Shown here one piece after another: positions 35,111 through 47,395 of a stretch of 64,000 nucleotides of DNA (position 1 is the first letter of the stretch; each line of letters opens with the position of its first letter). The notes under the pieces were generated by a model that was given only the letters and a program-made list of their open reading frames with translations, was not told the origin of the DNA and made no database searches. Made by a program: the position numbers and the translations under genes. The DNA comes from Marsupella aquatica (taxonomy: Eukaryota; Marchantiophyta). Location of the stretch: positions 16,120,001 through 16,184,000 of the forward strand of contig OZ316893.1 of the NCBI GenBank assembly GCA_973895155.1. The letters are read 5' to 3'.

Positions 35111-37096
35111 CCATAAAGTGTGGGTTGGCTCTTGAACTCTATTGTAGATTCTGGCTCTTCAATTATAGTTCCCAAGATTTTAGAACTCCCTGAGCCTCCT
35201 AACTCATCCTTTAAGAATTATTGCTCCCTAATCTGTGGGATTACTGAATTGACCCTCGATTACCAACTTTCTTACTTTCTCTGTAGACCAAATTCCATCT
35301 CAATCACAACCGAAGCTTAAATTTTCTGAACTGATCCTATTATAATGCTTGCTATCTAATCTGTGGATTTCTAAATTGGCCCTCGATTCGGCTATTTTCT
35401 TGGTAGACTGAATTTCACCACAGACCACAAAGCAGTAAAACCGGCAACTGGCCTCCATTGCTCAAACAGATTCCTTCTCATGAAAAACTTGACCGATCTC
35501 CACAAACAGACTATAAACTAAAACTAAAGCCAAAGCCAATCATCTTTATCCAATGATGTAACTCACTGTAGGAAATCACAAAACAGCTGCGAAGCTTTGG
35601 GGAATCTGGCCTCTCATCTTGCCAATCGGTGCAGAAAAGTGTCAACTGGATCACGTCGCACATCTGATTGCTTGACCAATTGATTGAAGATAGCAACGTT
35701 TAGGAAGAGGAGTAGAGCAAGTTCAAGCTCACAACTCTCTCTCGTGAGCAATAGTAAGTCTAGAGAAACAAGGACAAAGGAGTGACGCGGGGACTAGAGA
35801 TGACATTTGGGTAGTTGTTTAACTACCATTCTTTTTTACGTAATTACAATTTCATTGTTACACATTTTACTTTAATGAAAATTAATTATTTTACTTTCCT
35901 GAAAATAGCAAAAGTAACAAAAGCGGTCATGTGTTAAAAAATATTCATCTTGCTCTTGGTGTTTTTGTTATCTATGCCCTGTTTTTACAGTGTGACGACC
36001 AGGAATTTTGTCTAAAATTTGACGCAAACAAGAAGGTGACAATTGTTTTGATTCCCAACAGAGAGTAATTATGTTTGTTGCGTGCCAGATGATGTGGCAT
36101 GCTGTGATGCGTGGAATTTTGGCAAGGACCCCTTCTGGGGTACGTAAATAGTGCCATGGATAATCACCGGGGGTGACCTTGCTTTCTCTATGGCAAACTA
36201 CTCGTTGCTCACATTTTACAAACCCTCCATAAGGTGCATCCTGAAAAGTTCTGAGATTAATAATGTTTTGCTATTGCAATACAAGCCTATGTTTCGCACG
36301 AGGAAGGGCTGTGCCGGTACCTTTGGTTTCCCTATTTTCAAATTTCAAATTTAGTCAACACTGAGGAATCATTGGATGGGAATGGCCTTGCAACCAGGAG
36401 GTAAACCAAAAGCCCCACAAATGGAAAGATTGGGGTAAAGACTAAAGCTTAAATCACCGAAAGTTAAAAGTGAATGGAGACGGAGAGAAGACAGACTTCA
36501 TAATAATAGAGCATGGAAAAGTGAAGCATCAGTCCAAAATTGACCAAAAGGAACAGCACTATGTCAGGTCCCATAAGATTTCGTCTATAGGTCAAAAAGT
36601 AGAAAGAATGGGAATTTAACCGGCGCTAATCCAGTTGATTACTGCTAGGAGGATCTCTGAATCTGCATCTATCCTCATCCTTCATTCCCACAACATCGGG
36701 CACGTCAAGTGGCTCCGTTGATGTTGGCAAAGTACAGTAGTGCAGGCGTTGTTCTTGTCTCACCGTTAAAAACATCTAGAAAGTTAATTGAGGACACTAA
36801 ATAGATCTTGTCATGTGGAACCAGTTGAGAGAACCCGGAGAGTCCGCCTGTTAGCACACGACTTAGATATTTTGTTTTAGATGACGAGAAAGCTGGTACA
36901 CGTCTCCCAATGATAGCATTCTATGCTTGTAAGCTTGCGGTCAGGGATCCAAGTTGCATAGCTCCCATAACTTGGTGTTGTCTCCAAAACCAAAAATAAT
37001 AATTTTCATTTTCTAATAACCAAATCCCCTTTGATCATGGACCTAATTTTTAGAAAGTAAAGCCCATATCCACCATGTTTGACAGAGTCTCCATTA

Positions 37097-37551
37097 GGGC
37101 GTCTCAAAGCTTGGCTTTAACAAGATAAAGTCCTCAGATAACTCAAGTATTATGAGAACCCTCACAAAAGTTATGGGAGCAGATATTCGGCTACCATAAG
37201 GAAAGCCCACGAGCTCAACACTTAACCCGTAACTTCCCCGCAACTTTAGGCGCAAATCCGGAAATCCAGAAAATCCAAGACTCAAAAACTCCGGAAAACT
37301 GCAACTGAAGGCACGTGGGATTTGCTCCTGCCCTGGTGATCGCTGTTGCGTTTGAGGCGGTGGCTGATCAGGAATGGAGGAAAAAAGAATATGTGCTATG
37401 AGACAGGTGAGGCTGTAACTCCTGCCTTATGAGGTGGGTCAATGCTACCTCCCCCCATTTAAAAAAAAATTATAACAGGGTCCCATAACCAGAGTTATGG
37501 GATATACCACAAATTCGTAAATTTCACTAATGACCCAGCTTTGAGACGCCC
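37097..37551. mobile_element. Harbinger/Tourist-like MITE
   Basis: Inverted ends GGGCGTCTCAAAGCT and, at the right, AGCTTTGAGACGCCC enclose 455 bp without coding capacity. Flanks are TTA at the left and TAG at the right, so the expected 3-bp duplication is not perfect. The ends match those of 50599-50832. Confidence 0.65.
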
Positions 37552-38040
37552 TAGTGTATCACATTTTGATGGTCCATGGGAGTTTTGGGCTTTTACAACT
37601 TGATGAGTATGAGTCTTAGAACAACTTTTAGTTTTCCAAAGAAAGACATAAAAAACACAAGCACTGGTATTTCATATTAACACAATGTAAATTAAGCTAA
37701 TATAACTTGCCCCTCCGCATTCCATGATGAATAACTCAACCAAAATGGCTAGAAATTCACTATCACTTTGATGGAAGTGTAGCTTACCTCCTCTAGCACA
37801 TCTTCAAAACTTACAAATATTGGATTTACAAGCATAAAGTTATTACATGTAAATTCAAATTTTGGGACATGTGGTCCACTGGGGTTTCAGGGTTTAGGGT
37901 AATTTTTAGAGAGGGTTTAGAGTAATTTTCTACTATATTAATGTGACATAGATCATACACTAGAATTACCCTATCCGGCCAAAAACATACACCTTTTGTT
38001 TACAAAATCACAAAAAAATGGGAGCCAATCTTGGCCCTTC
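37552..38040. other. Intergenic sequence
   Basis: AT-rich, no feature recognised. Confidence 0.4.
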
Positions 38041-38225
38041 GTAAAAAAAACTTTGGCACAGTCAGATCCATCCTTACACCTCTTCTCCTGCCCAAGATTA
38101 AAAAATATCCTTGGGCAGGCTTAGGGGTGTAAGGATATCTTGGGCAGGCAAGATGAACAATGAGTCACAACATTTGAACCCAAGAACTACAAGTCACTAC
38201 TCAATTGAGCTACCACAGAGCTCAG
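38041..38225 (-). mobile_element. Second tRNA-derived SINE-like sequence
   Basis: On the minus strand TGGTAGCTCAATTGAGTA (plus about 38198-38215) and GGGTTCAAATG (plus about 38172-38182) repeat the A- and B-box pattern of the SINE at 13125-13249. The body differs: it contains an imperfect inverted repeat (38069-38096 against 38108-38134, arms sharing TCCTTACACC and CCTGCCCAAG). A T run on the minus strand at about 38050 may be the tail. No target duplication is recognised, so the ends are uncertain. Confidence 0.5.
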
Positions 38226-41200
38226 CACACTTTTCTAAATAACACTGAACTCAGCCCAAGTGGAGAGCTATTTACACTAAATAAATAAATATTCCAGGTA
38301 CCCATAACTGTAAGTGAGTGTCAAGCACATGTACACACTGCAGTTTTCCAGGTTTCTATGGAAAAAGGAACTCAGTGTGTTGGGATAATTTGTGTGACAT
38401 TCAGTTTCATAGTGTCACCTATCTCTGCCCTTGCTTGTCTATTCTCTCGCAGACATTTTGTAAGTGCTTGAATCAATCCAATTTGCTGTTCACACCCCCA
38501 CTTGTCTTGCCCCTGAAAAAACTGCTTGGTGGAAACTCTACAATGATGCTCTCAAAACTATGCATGAGTAAACCACTCTCAAAATCCAGTTCTCTCAAGC
38601 AATGTCAACACTTGATGCTTAGCAAATGTGAGCCAACAGCACAGGAATCTAGACTTGAGTTCTTCCAATCCAATGCCCGTGGTCTTGTGAGCAAATTAAA
38701 CATGTATAAGGAGAGATTGTCCATTTTGAGATAGCCTATAAATGAATTTGAAATGGGAATGGTGATTGCACAAGACCTATCTATAAATGCCATGAAGTTT
38801 TTGAATGTGCAACTTTAGCAAAAACTATCAAATGGAAAGCTATTTGTAAACTTTGACCAGACAGGACTGGAGCCTCTTATTAATTTACACTACAGGAAAC
38901 AATTGAGCAAGAAATGTATTTCTGAAATAACAACTTCTAGTGAATTATTTTTCCACCTCTAAATAGTAAATTGCTCTAATTTAGAGAGGGGCAACCTATG
39001 ACCTAAGTCAATGGAGCCCCTCAACTAGTAGTGCGGCTGGTCTGCTTGGGTGGGGTTTCCGTTCTTTCTGAAAGATAATTGAATTAAGAAAATATCAAGC
39101 TTTAAATCAAACTTTCTTTCAAAAATAAAGACCAAATACGCACCTCTTGGTCTATGGTTCATATATTAACTATGGTATTCTGTGAATTGTTCCATAGATG
39201 AAATTCTTGTGTCTAGATTTGTGGCGCAAAATCTTGCTGGAGAGTTTGTGGTTGAAAGGATCAATAGTCCAGGTGCCCAAACTGGTCCACAAGAGCATTA
39301 AGTCTGGTGATCTGGTCTGTAAACCCCTCATGTGCTGCAGTTTTCTCTTTTTATTTATATGGATGGATAGTTATGAGCCTGGGGGTTATGAGATTTGAGC
39401 CTCTTGCTACCTGACCTGGAGGGGATTGTCCAAATATTAGACGCTATTGCAAAAATAAATAAAGCAAAACAACACTTGGGGTACACTTTAATTCATGGTC
39501 ATTCCCATCCCACCGCCCCTTGGACCATATGCCCCTAAGCATAAACTTGAGCAATTAGCGCAGTTGAGCACTCTCGAGTTCTACAGTACAGAGGATACCG
39601 TTTACAAGGCGAAACGGATTTAGTTGGATTGAGTGATGAGTGAGAATCCGTAATCGGGACGGTGAAAGCTATGTTTGCCCAACAGCCAACTTTGACCTAC
39701 GGCAGCTTTAGGAGGGAAATCACCCCGCTACGGCGTAGATCTGGGAACTAAGATCAAGCGACAAGCTCCGATGTCCCTTATTCTAAAACATAGCATACAA
39801 GTACGGCGCCGTCAAACTGTCCGTGACAAGCTCCAAATGAATGCAAGGAGAAAGATAGCTTTGTGACCGAGTCCCTTCATACAGAGCAAGTTCTCCAGTA
39901 GGTTTCGTTTATATGCTTCATAGATAGTTTAGAGTTTGAAAGGAATTCCAACGCATAAAGGACTGCGTCCAATCCGGGAAGTTGAGCAGTGCTCTAACTT
40001 ACGTAAAGCTTCACCGCTTCTTCCGGTACAAGTGAAAGTTATTTCCTACATTTTCATGTCTAGAATGTGCCATCTGGAGATGGTGTGTAGATAACTGAGA
40101 AGATGGGACGGTTCTTTAATGATAGAAGAAATTCAACAAAACGCCTGAACGCCGGAGATCCCAAGGAATGACGAATTTACACAGAGATTGGCAGCCAACT
40201 TGTGCTGGAAATGTGATCTTCCAGACACATCAATAACTATCTGGCCAGAGAACAAGCTCTACCGGTAATCACATATCAATATGTTCTAACATACAGTGTG
40301 CACTCATTGATTTAAAGAAAGTAATGAAATTTATCATAATATGGAATGATGTCGTACACTACATATGTCATATTTTGTGTGAGCCGCGAGAAGCACCATG
40401 ACAGACTGAGAGATCAAGATGTACTGCACTTGATGACTTGTGATCTTGGTAGCAGATTAGACCCAGGAATTAGAACATCCGGGAACAAGAAATATCCTTC
40501 ACCCTTTGATCAAATTCAAGTGTACTGTAGCGGAAATTGTGAAGCATTGGTCGGTTCTGCTCATGTGATCTTTTCGGTGCAGAGTTGGGCAAGAGATTGG
40601 AGACCATTTTGGAACCTGTGCTCGGATTGAATTTGATTGGACTGTAGTGTTTAAGAGATTGCTCTATTATTCAAGTGATTCCCGAACTGGAGGCCAGAGG
40701 ACACTTGACCAAACGCCAGAGGACACTTGACCAAACTAGGTGTGAAGGAGAGGTAAGAAAATTTACTGTCCTGTTGACCCGATCACACAGGGATATAGTT
40801 TCTCTGATTCGGCCCAATCTGATGGGCTGTGTACTTGTGTTCCGTCCCTCATTGGGGTTTCTTAAGGGCCAACTCGCATGTGATCATGGGGCCCTTTGTG
40901 CCCCAAATACTTTCCAAAAAATGTAGCATTTCTATGATCAGACAATCAACTAATCCCCCCACCCCCCCCCCCCCAAAAAAAAATTTTAATTAATTCCTAA
41001 GTTGACCCCTTTTCTTGAATATTGGTTACTCTAACTCCTCTACTTAACCCGAGGTCGTTCCACATTGGTTGCCTGCTACATGGCAAGGTGCTATTTGCAC
41101 GCAGAACCCTGGTTGGTATTACCCTAACCTGGGCTGACTCATTCCTATTTTTACAATTGAGGGAATACCAGGCTGACTCCCTCTCATTGTGCTAAGGCAG

Positions 41201-41514
41201 CCCAACCCAGCTTCCTCCCCCCCTGACTTACCCGCAAAGGCAGGCCTGACGACAGGACTACCCCTGCCTTCCCTTTGCCATGTACTCCCTAAATTAGTAA
41301 ATTGTCATCAAGGGAGTGAGTCGGCCTGGTTTACGGTAGAATCAGGCTTCCATGAATGGAGGTAAATGAATATTTTACATTACATATATACATGTGTCTT
41401 TAATGTCAATGTGATTTACATCCAATATTTTAGGTAAACATTATTGATGAGGTGTCATAAAAAGGACATCAAAGTGATATAAACATTTGCACTAATTTGT
41501 CCTACATTAAATAA
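38226..41514. other. Intergenic region
   Basis: 3.3 kb without a recognised gene. It contains a C-run followed by an A-run at about 40955-40983 and a loose inverted repeat (ACCAGGCTGACTCCCTC near 41170 against GGGAGTGAGTCGGCCTGG near 41315). Confidence 0.4.
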
Positions 41515-41519
41515 ATATC

Positions 41520-41716
41520 TGTTGTAATAGACAACTAAAGGAACGCTCAAAGATACTCCAACAAGATAGATCCATTACTATTGATGAGGGGATATATATA
41601 TCCCCTTGGTTACATGGTAGGCAAATGCCCTTATACTGGTCCTATGGTTAGGAGTTCTCATACTATGGTTAAGGGTTCTCGCCCTATGGTTAAGGGGTAA
41701 ACTAGGGTTTACAACA
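41520..41716 (-). repeat. 3' LTR of copia element
   Basis: Identical to 47194-47390, including the palindrome at 41588-41605. Confidence 0.95.
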
Positions 41717-41727
41717 CTCCCCCTTGG
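41717..41727 (-). other. Polypurine tract of copia element
   Basis: Minus strand CCAAGGGGGAG immediately before the 3' LTR, the expected primer for plus-strand DNA synthesis. Confidence 0.75.
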
Positions 41728-42220
41728 TTAGTTTATGGAGGAGCATAAAGTAACCACATCTCTTGAACCTAGGGTATAATCCGGTTTAGGGGTCCACCTG
41801 TGTGATGTAGCCTCATTAAAACCTCGCCGCTTTCTTCTCGAGGAAAGAGTGCTACCATCACTTATATAGGTGGTTTCCCATATCTAATGTCCTGGTTAAG
41901 CCTTTTTGCCATGTCTTAGTTAGTGTTAATCGTATGTGCTAAGTGGGGTTATGTGAATGTTCCTAATGGGTGTCTAGTCTCCCCCTCAGCTCGTTGCCTG
42001 GTGTGCGCCTCGTGTTGTTCTTCATGTCGTTTTGCGTATTGCGCTTCGCTTCGTGTTGTGCTTTGGGTTAGTGAGGCCAAGTCGGGCGTTTTTGCGTTGG
42101 TTTGCGTTGTTTCACGTCGGGGATGTGGTGTGGCGCTCGCCGAGTGTGGTGGTCGGGCATCTGGAGGCGGCTTCATCGGGCGACAGCTTCGTCGTTGGGT
42201 AATCCTTTCGAGCTTCAGTG
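41728..42220 (-). other. 3' untranslated part of copia element
   Basis: About 490 bases between the end of pol and the polypurine tract. A 131-residue minus-strand frame at 41949-42344 overlaps the pol end in another frame and has no recognised domain. Confidence 0.5.
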
Positions 42221-45200
42221 TTATGAGGTGGGCTTGATCGTGGACAATCTGCTCATGCCTATGCCTTCGAGGTGCGCTCTGTGCAATCCGGCTGGTAGTG
42301 GTTTCGTAAACATGTCTGCTCGATTGTCCTGAGATTTGATCCATGCAACATTGATACTTTTCCCTTGTTGTTCTTGCGTGAAGAAATACTTGGGGTCAAT
42401 ATGCTTGGTCCTCTCGGTCTTCAGGATTCCGTTGGTTATCTGGTCGATACACGCCTTATTGTCTTCGTAGATTGTGGTTGGCTCTGTTATCTGTGGTTTA
42501 CCGGTGCTGGACCTAATATGATTGATAATGCTTCATAGCCATACAGCTTCTCTGCACGCCTCGTATAACGCTATGATTTCCGAGTGGTTGGATGACGTTG
42601 TGGTCATTGTTTGCTTTGAACTTCGCCAAGATATTGCTGTCGTCCCCTGTAAGAACACGTACCCAGTCTGTGATTTGGAGTCCTGGGGGTCCGACAGGTA
42701 GCCGGCATCAGTGTAACCGGTAAGCGTATCGGGGCTATTCTTAGGAAAGAATAGTCCAAGGTCGATCGTCCCTTGTAGGTATCTCATGATCCTCTTGATG
42801 CCGTTCCAATGCCTGATGGTGGGCTGTGCGCTGTGTCTCGCTAAGAGACTGACGGCGAACGATATGTCAGGTCTCGTCTGGTTCGCTAGATACATAAGGG
42901 CGCCCACCGCTGATAGGTACGGTTTTTCTGATCCCAGTATGGGTTCGTCTTCTTGGCGCTTCCGAAACATATCTTTGATCGGGTCTAGAGATCTGAGTTC
43001 CATCGGGGTGGAGACAGGGTAGGATTTCTGCATGTTGAATTGATGAAGTATCTTCTGCGTGTATGTCGATTGGTAAAGGAATATGCCTGTTTCTAAGTGT
43101 TCGATCTGCAGGCCTAGGCAGTGGTTGGGTCTTCCAAGGTCCTTCATCTCGAAGACTCCTTTCAGTGTATGTATTGTGTCTTTCATCATCTGTTTAGTCC
43201 CGAATAAGTTCACATCGTCCACGTACAGTGCTAGTATCAGGACTTCGTCCATATGCTTTTTGATGAAGATGCAGGGGGCCAGTCCGCTATTTGTAAATCC
43301 GAGGGCGAGCATCTCTGTCTGGAATTTCTGATACCAGATTCTGCCGCTCTGTTTAAGTCCGTTGATGGAACGTAACACTTGGACTGTAAGTTTTGTTGTT
43401 AATTTCTTTCCTCTGGTATGCATTGCCTGTGTATTTCCACTTTGCATCAAGAGGGCCTTTGTATCCCCATCAGGTATTATTTGGCTGATGCCCTTTTTAA
43501 TCTCTGTATTCAGGTTCTGGGACGTCTCCCCCTGAATGTGCTGCTTGACCCTCTCTATCAGTTCCGGGGGGGCAGTCATGTATATCTCAGTATCGAGTGT
43601 GCCGTAAAGGTACGCGGTTACCACGTCCATAAGGTTATTAACCAGTTTATGGTGGACTGAATGTGCTGTGAGATAGCGATATGTAGTAGCGTCCATTACT
43701 GGTGAGTATGTTAAATCGTAGTCCCTGCCCGGGATTTGTGTGTAGCCTTTGGCTACTAGCCGGGCTCGATATCTTACTACTATGCCTTTCTCATTTCGTT
43801 TTTTCAAGAATGTAAATCGAGAGTCGGTGTAATGTGTACCTGGTAATGCCATTTTAAATGGTCCGAATACTTGTCGCTTGATGAGGGCGTCCATCTCGGT
43901 ATGTATTGCTGCTTGCCACTTTGGCCAATCTGGTTGTTTCTTTGCCTCGTTTATAGTGAGCGGATCAGGAATATCGTTGGTGATTTCCTGTATTACGTTA
44001 TAGGCAAATTGTTCATCAATTTGGGTTGTCGGTCGTTTATATATGTTACCTGTTTGCATGTATGTGATTGACATTTCCTCGTTTTCTTCGCTCAGTGGGT
44101 CGTTTTGATTTATCGCTGTCACGTTAAGTGTGATCGCTGGTTCCAGCGCGGGTGTACCCAAGTTTGCTGCTGGAGTTTTACGTTGGCGAGGCTGGGAGTC
44201 CTTGATCCCTGGTGGTCTGCCTCGCTTTGCTCTGGGGGCTGTTACATTGGCCGGTGTCGAGGAGGTTTGTACTCGCGATGGCGCATTAGCTGCTAAGTTG
44301 TGGGATCTTGTGACATTTGCAGCGTCGTTAAATGAGTCTGGAATCTTTTCGAGCATTTCATGTAGGTGGAGAAGTCTTCTGACTTCTTCGTCTGCCTGCT
44401 TGGTTCTGGGGTCATTTCTGTTTTGGTCTGCTTTCCAATTTATGGGCATTTTCGTTGTGTCCTTGGATTGTGTTGATGCTGTATTCGTGAGCTGTGGGAA
44501 TTGATCTTCATAAAAATGGCAGTCCTGATGTCTTGCCTTGAACAGGTCTGCCGTAGTCGGTTCAAGGTATCTAATGATCGAAGTAGAGTCAAACCCAACA
44601 TAGATACCTGCATTCCGTTGGGGTCCGAGTTTTGTTCTCTTTGGTCCTAAGATAGGCACCATTACCTGGCATCCGAAAATGCGTAGGTGGGACAGGTCCG
44701 GTGGTATGCCGAACGCCAGGTGGTATGGTGTCTTAGAGTTATATGCTGACGGTCTATATTGGATTAGTGCAGCTGCGTGAAGGATGGCATGTCCCCATGC
44801 TGATGTGGGTAAGTTTGACTTCATTAACAGTGGTCTTGCCACCATTTGAAGTCTCTTAATAACCGACTCAGCTATACCGTTCTGAAAATGAACGTGGGGA
44901 ACTGGATATTGAGTATCGATGCCCGCTGCCCAGCAAAAGTCGTCGAATGTTCTTGATGTGAACTCGCCAGCTCCATCTACTCTTAATCTTCTTGTAGGAT
45001 ACTCTGGGAACTGTGCTCTTAATTTAAGAATATGTGCTAAGATCCGCGCAAATGCCAAGTTGCGGGTAGATAGCAATGAAATCTGCAGCCATTTAGTTGA
45101 TGAGTCGATGATTACCAGGAAATATTTGAAAGGGCCGCTCGGGGGGTCTATAGGTCCGCAGATATCTGCATTGATCTGCTCTAGGAACTGTGGTATTGAA

Positions 45201-46948
45201 AATATTGTTTTTGGTATTGATGGTCGTATGGTCATTTTTCCTTGTGAGCACGCTATGCAGGCTGTTTTTACCTTTGGCTTGACTGTCTTGGGGATTCCTT
45301 TGGAGTCCCTTATAATCCTGTTGTACATAGTGGTACCCGGGTGGCCCAGTCGACAGTGCCAGATGTATGTCATATCCTCTGATTCTTGGTGTATATGGAA
45401 TGTTTGGATACTGGTTGCGTATAGGCCTGGGGGGATCAATGCAAATGTTTCTTTAATGGATGGCTTACCCTGTATGTCTTGTATGATCTGTAATGTCTCT
45501 GTTTTGCCCTGAGTATTCGTGCGCAGTTGGAGGTTATTGGATCTGATATCCTGGAAGCTGATGAGGTTTCGGGTTGCTTTCGGGGCATAAATTGCTGACT
45601 TCACGGTGATTTTAGTTCCTCCTGGTAGTATAAATGTGGCTCGTCCTTTGCCTTCTTCTATATGATTAAGTCCTGCTATGGTGGTGATAGCGCGGGATGA
45701 TGGGGTGATGGCCTCGAAATACTTGCTGTGTTTTAAGATAGTATGTGAGGTTCCGCTGTCGATGATGCCCGTATCGGGGTCGTCTAATGTCGGGTATTTC
45801 CAGTCAGTAAGAGAGGTATGTACTTCTATCTGTTCTTGTGTTTCTTCTCTCTGAGAGGCAATCAATTCTTCTTCTATCTCCATATAATGTCCTTGGGGGT
45901 TTTGTCTGGACTTATTTCTGTCGTTTATGTATCTGTGGGCCTCTTGTTCTGTGGCTGCACATGCGTTTCTAATGTGGCCAATTTTGCCACATCGGTAACA
46001 CATTTTCTGGGAATTGTTTGCAGTGTCGTATTGGTTGCTTCGTCCTCTTCCTCTATTATTCATGGTGCCTTTGCGCCACGTGTTATTGGATCCGGAGGGT
46101 CGGTTATAAGGTTTGCCTTGTCCTCTGAATTGATTTCTCCCGCCCCTGAATTGGTTTCTTCCGCCTCTGAATTGAGTTCGTCCGCCCCGGTAATTTCCTC
46201 GTTGTTTGTCTTCATAATTGGTGTAGTGGGTTTCAGGTCGATGTGGTGGGGGGTCTGATCCTGCTGGGCGCTTTCTGGCGTTTTGCAAGGCCACGATCTG
46301 TTGCTTCTCTTCCACAAGTAAGTGAGCAATCAGATCTGAGTACTTAGTGAAACGCATGTTCCTATATTGTGTACCTAATGTGATATTAGATTCAGGGAAT
46401 GTCGATAGTGTCTTATCGATTCTATCTATGTCATTTATTGGATGTCCACACATTTCTAATTGAGATGTAATTCTGCACAGTGCGCTATTGTAATTGGCAA
46501 TTGTGGTGTGGTCCATGACGCGCAGGTTATGCCAATCCCTTCTTGCCTCTGGGAGCCATATCTCCCTCATATGATCAAATCGGGCTTTGAGGAGATCCCA
46601 TAGTTTTCTTGGATTAATTTCGTTCATATACTCATTCTTTAGTTGAGGGGTTAGATGTTGCCTGAGTAGAAACGCTGCCTTAGCCTTTTGTTTGAGCGTG
46701 ACATCGATGTCGGTATCTAAGGTGTCTTCAAGGTCTTGTGATGTAAAGTAAGTTTCGACATCTGTGATCCACGTCAAATAGTTGGATCCGTCGACTTTAA
46801 GTGCTGGCCATAATAATTTTTCGACTGTATTCATTATTCGGGATGTCAGTTGATTTAAGAACTTTGGTGAAGATTGAATCGAGTGAAGTATCTCGATTGT
46901 ACAATTGACCGGTTGGAAGCTTGTATATGGAGCTGAGGGAGCTTTCAA
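42221..46948 (-). pseudogene. Copia gag-pol polyprotein with one TGA in RNase H
   Basis: A 1471-residue frame starts at ATG 46948 and stops at TGA 42533-42535. The same frame then stays open for another 104 codons to TAA at 42221-42223, with typical copia RNase H sequence (YEDNKACIDQI, HIDPKYFFTQEQ, ADMFTKPLP). Domains: gag with DGSNYLTWITDVE; CCHC knuckle CYRCGKIGHIRNAC near residue 320; protease IIDSGTSHTI near 395; gag-preintegrase WHCRLGHPG near 530; integrase from about 598 with RVDGAGEFTS and NGIAESVIKR; reverse transcriptase from about 1010 with YVDDVNLFG near 1240; RNase H with DAGYLSDPQDSKSQTGYVF. The TGA removes the end of RNase H, so this copy is probably not autonomous unless the stop is read through. 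Everything else looks intact. Confidence 0.95.
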
Positions 46949-47176
46949 TCATGCCAATAAAGTATTAGTCCTTTGGACTCTCGATATGCTGGTCCCGAAT
47001 TGATGCTCTATGTGAAATTTCGTGTTTTGTAAAAAAATTCAACTCTGAGGCAAAAGAATGGAGACCAAGAAAAAAAAACGGTTATGGCAGTTTCTAAAAA
47101 AAAATGCCACTTTACGAGCATTCTCCTCGTGTAAAACTCGATTGCATCTGCTTGAAAAAAAATGATTTTAGAGACT

Positions 47177-47193
47177 GGCTCGTGCTGATAACG
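47177..47193 (-). other. Primer-binding site of copia element
   Basis: Directly after the 5' LTR the minus strand reads CGTTATCAGCACGAGCC, a variant of the TATCAG-type sites that many plant copia elements use to prime from initiator methionine tRNA. The exact tRNA match was not tested. Confidence 0.65.
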
Positions 47194-47390
47194 TGTTGTA
47201 ATAGACAACTAAAGGAACGCTCAAAGATACTCCAACAAGATAGATCCATTACTATTGATGAGGGGATATATATATCCCCTTGGTTACATGGTAGGCAAAT
47301 GCCCTTATACTGGTCCTATGGTTAGGAGTTCTCATACTATGGTTAAGGGTTCTCGCCCTATGGTTAAGGGGTAAACTAGGGTTTACAACA
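47194..47390 (-). repeat. 5' LTR of copia element
   Basis: 197 bp. It contains the perfect palindrome GGGGATATATATATCCCC, whose TATATATA core is a plausible promoter TATA box, and three spaced copies of CTATGGTTA. Confidence 0.95.
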
Positions 47391-47395
47391 ATATC

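Larger units (their letters stand above)
30553..37090. other. Intergenic region upstream of MYB gene
   Basis: 6.5 kb with no recognised gene on either strand. It contains the MYB upstream region, a 23-bp tandem duplication near 31.5 kb, a cluster of AAGTGCA-type motifs at 33.3-33.8 kb, a repeated phrase CAGTAATCCTGGCCTGTGGA at about 32.94 and 34.04 kb, and degenerate repeats at 34.9-35.1 kb. Confidence 0.4.
41520..47390 (-). mobile_element. Complete young Ty1/copia LTR retrotransposon
   Basis: 5871 bp with two LTRs of 197 bp that I find identical base for base, TG...CA type ends (TGTTGTA...TACAACA), and a perfect 5-bp target duplication ATATC at 41515-41519 and 47391-47395. The element reads on the minus strand: 5' LTR at 47194-47390, primer-binding site, a single gag-pol frame in the copia order (protease, integrase, reverse transcriptase, RNase H), polypurine tract, 3' LTR. 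Identical LTRs imply a very recent insertion. Confidence 0.97.

Noticed and set aside
41949-42344. 131-residue minus-strand frame as a separate gene
   Set aside because: It overlaps the end of copia pol in another frame and lies in the element's 3' region; no domain.
43083-46258. Several plus-strand frames of 60-200 residues
   Set aside because: They are antisense to the copia polyprotein and have no independent support.
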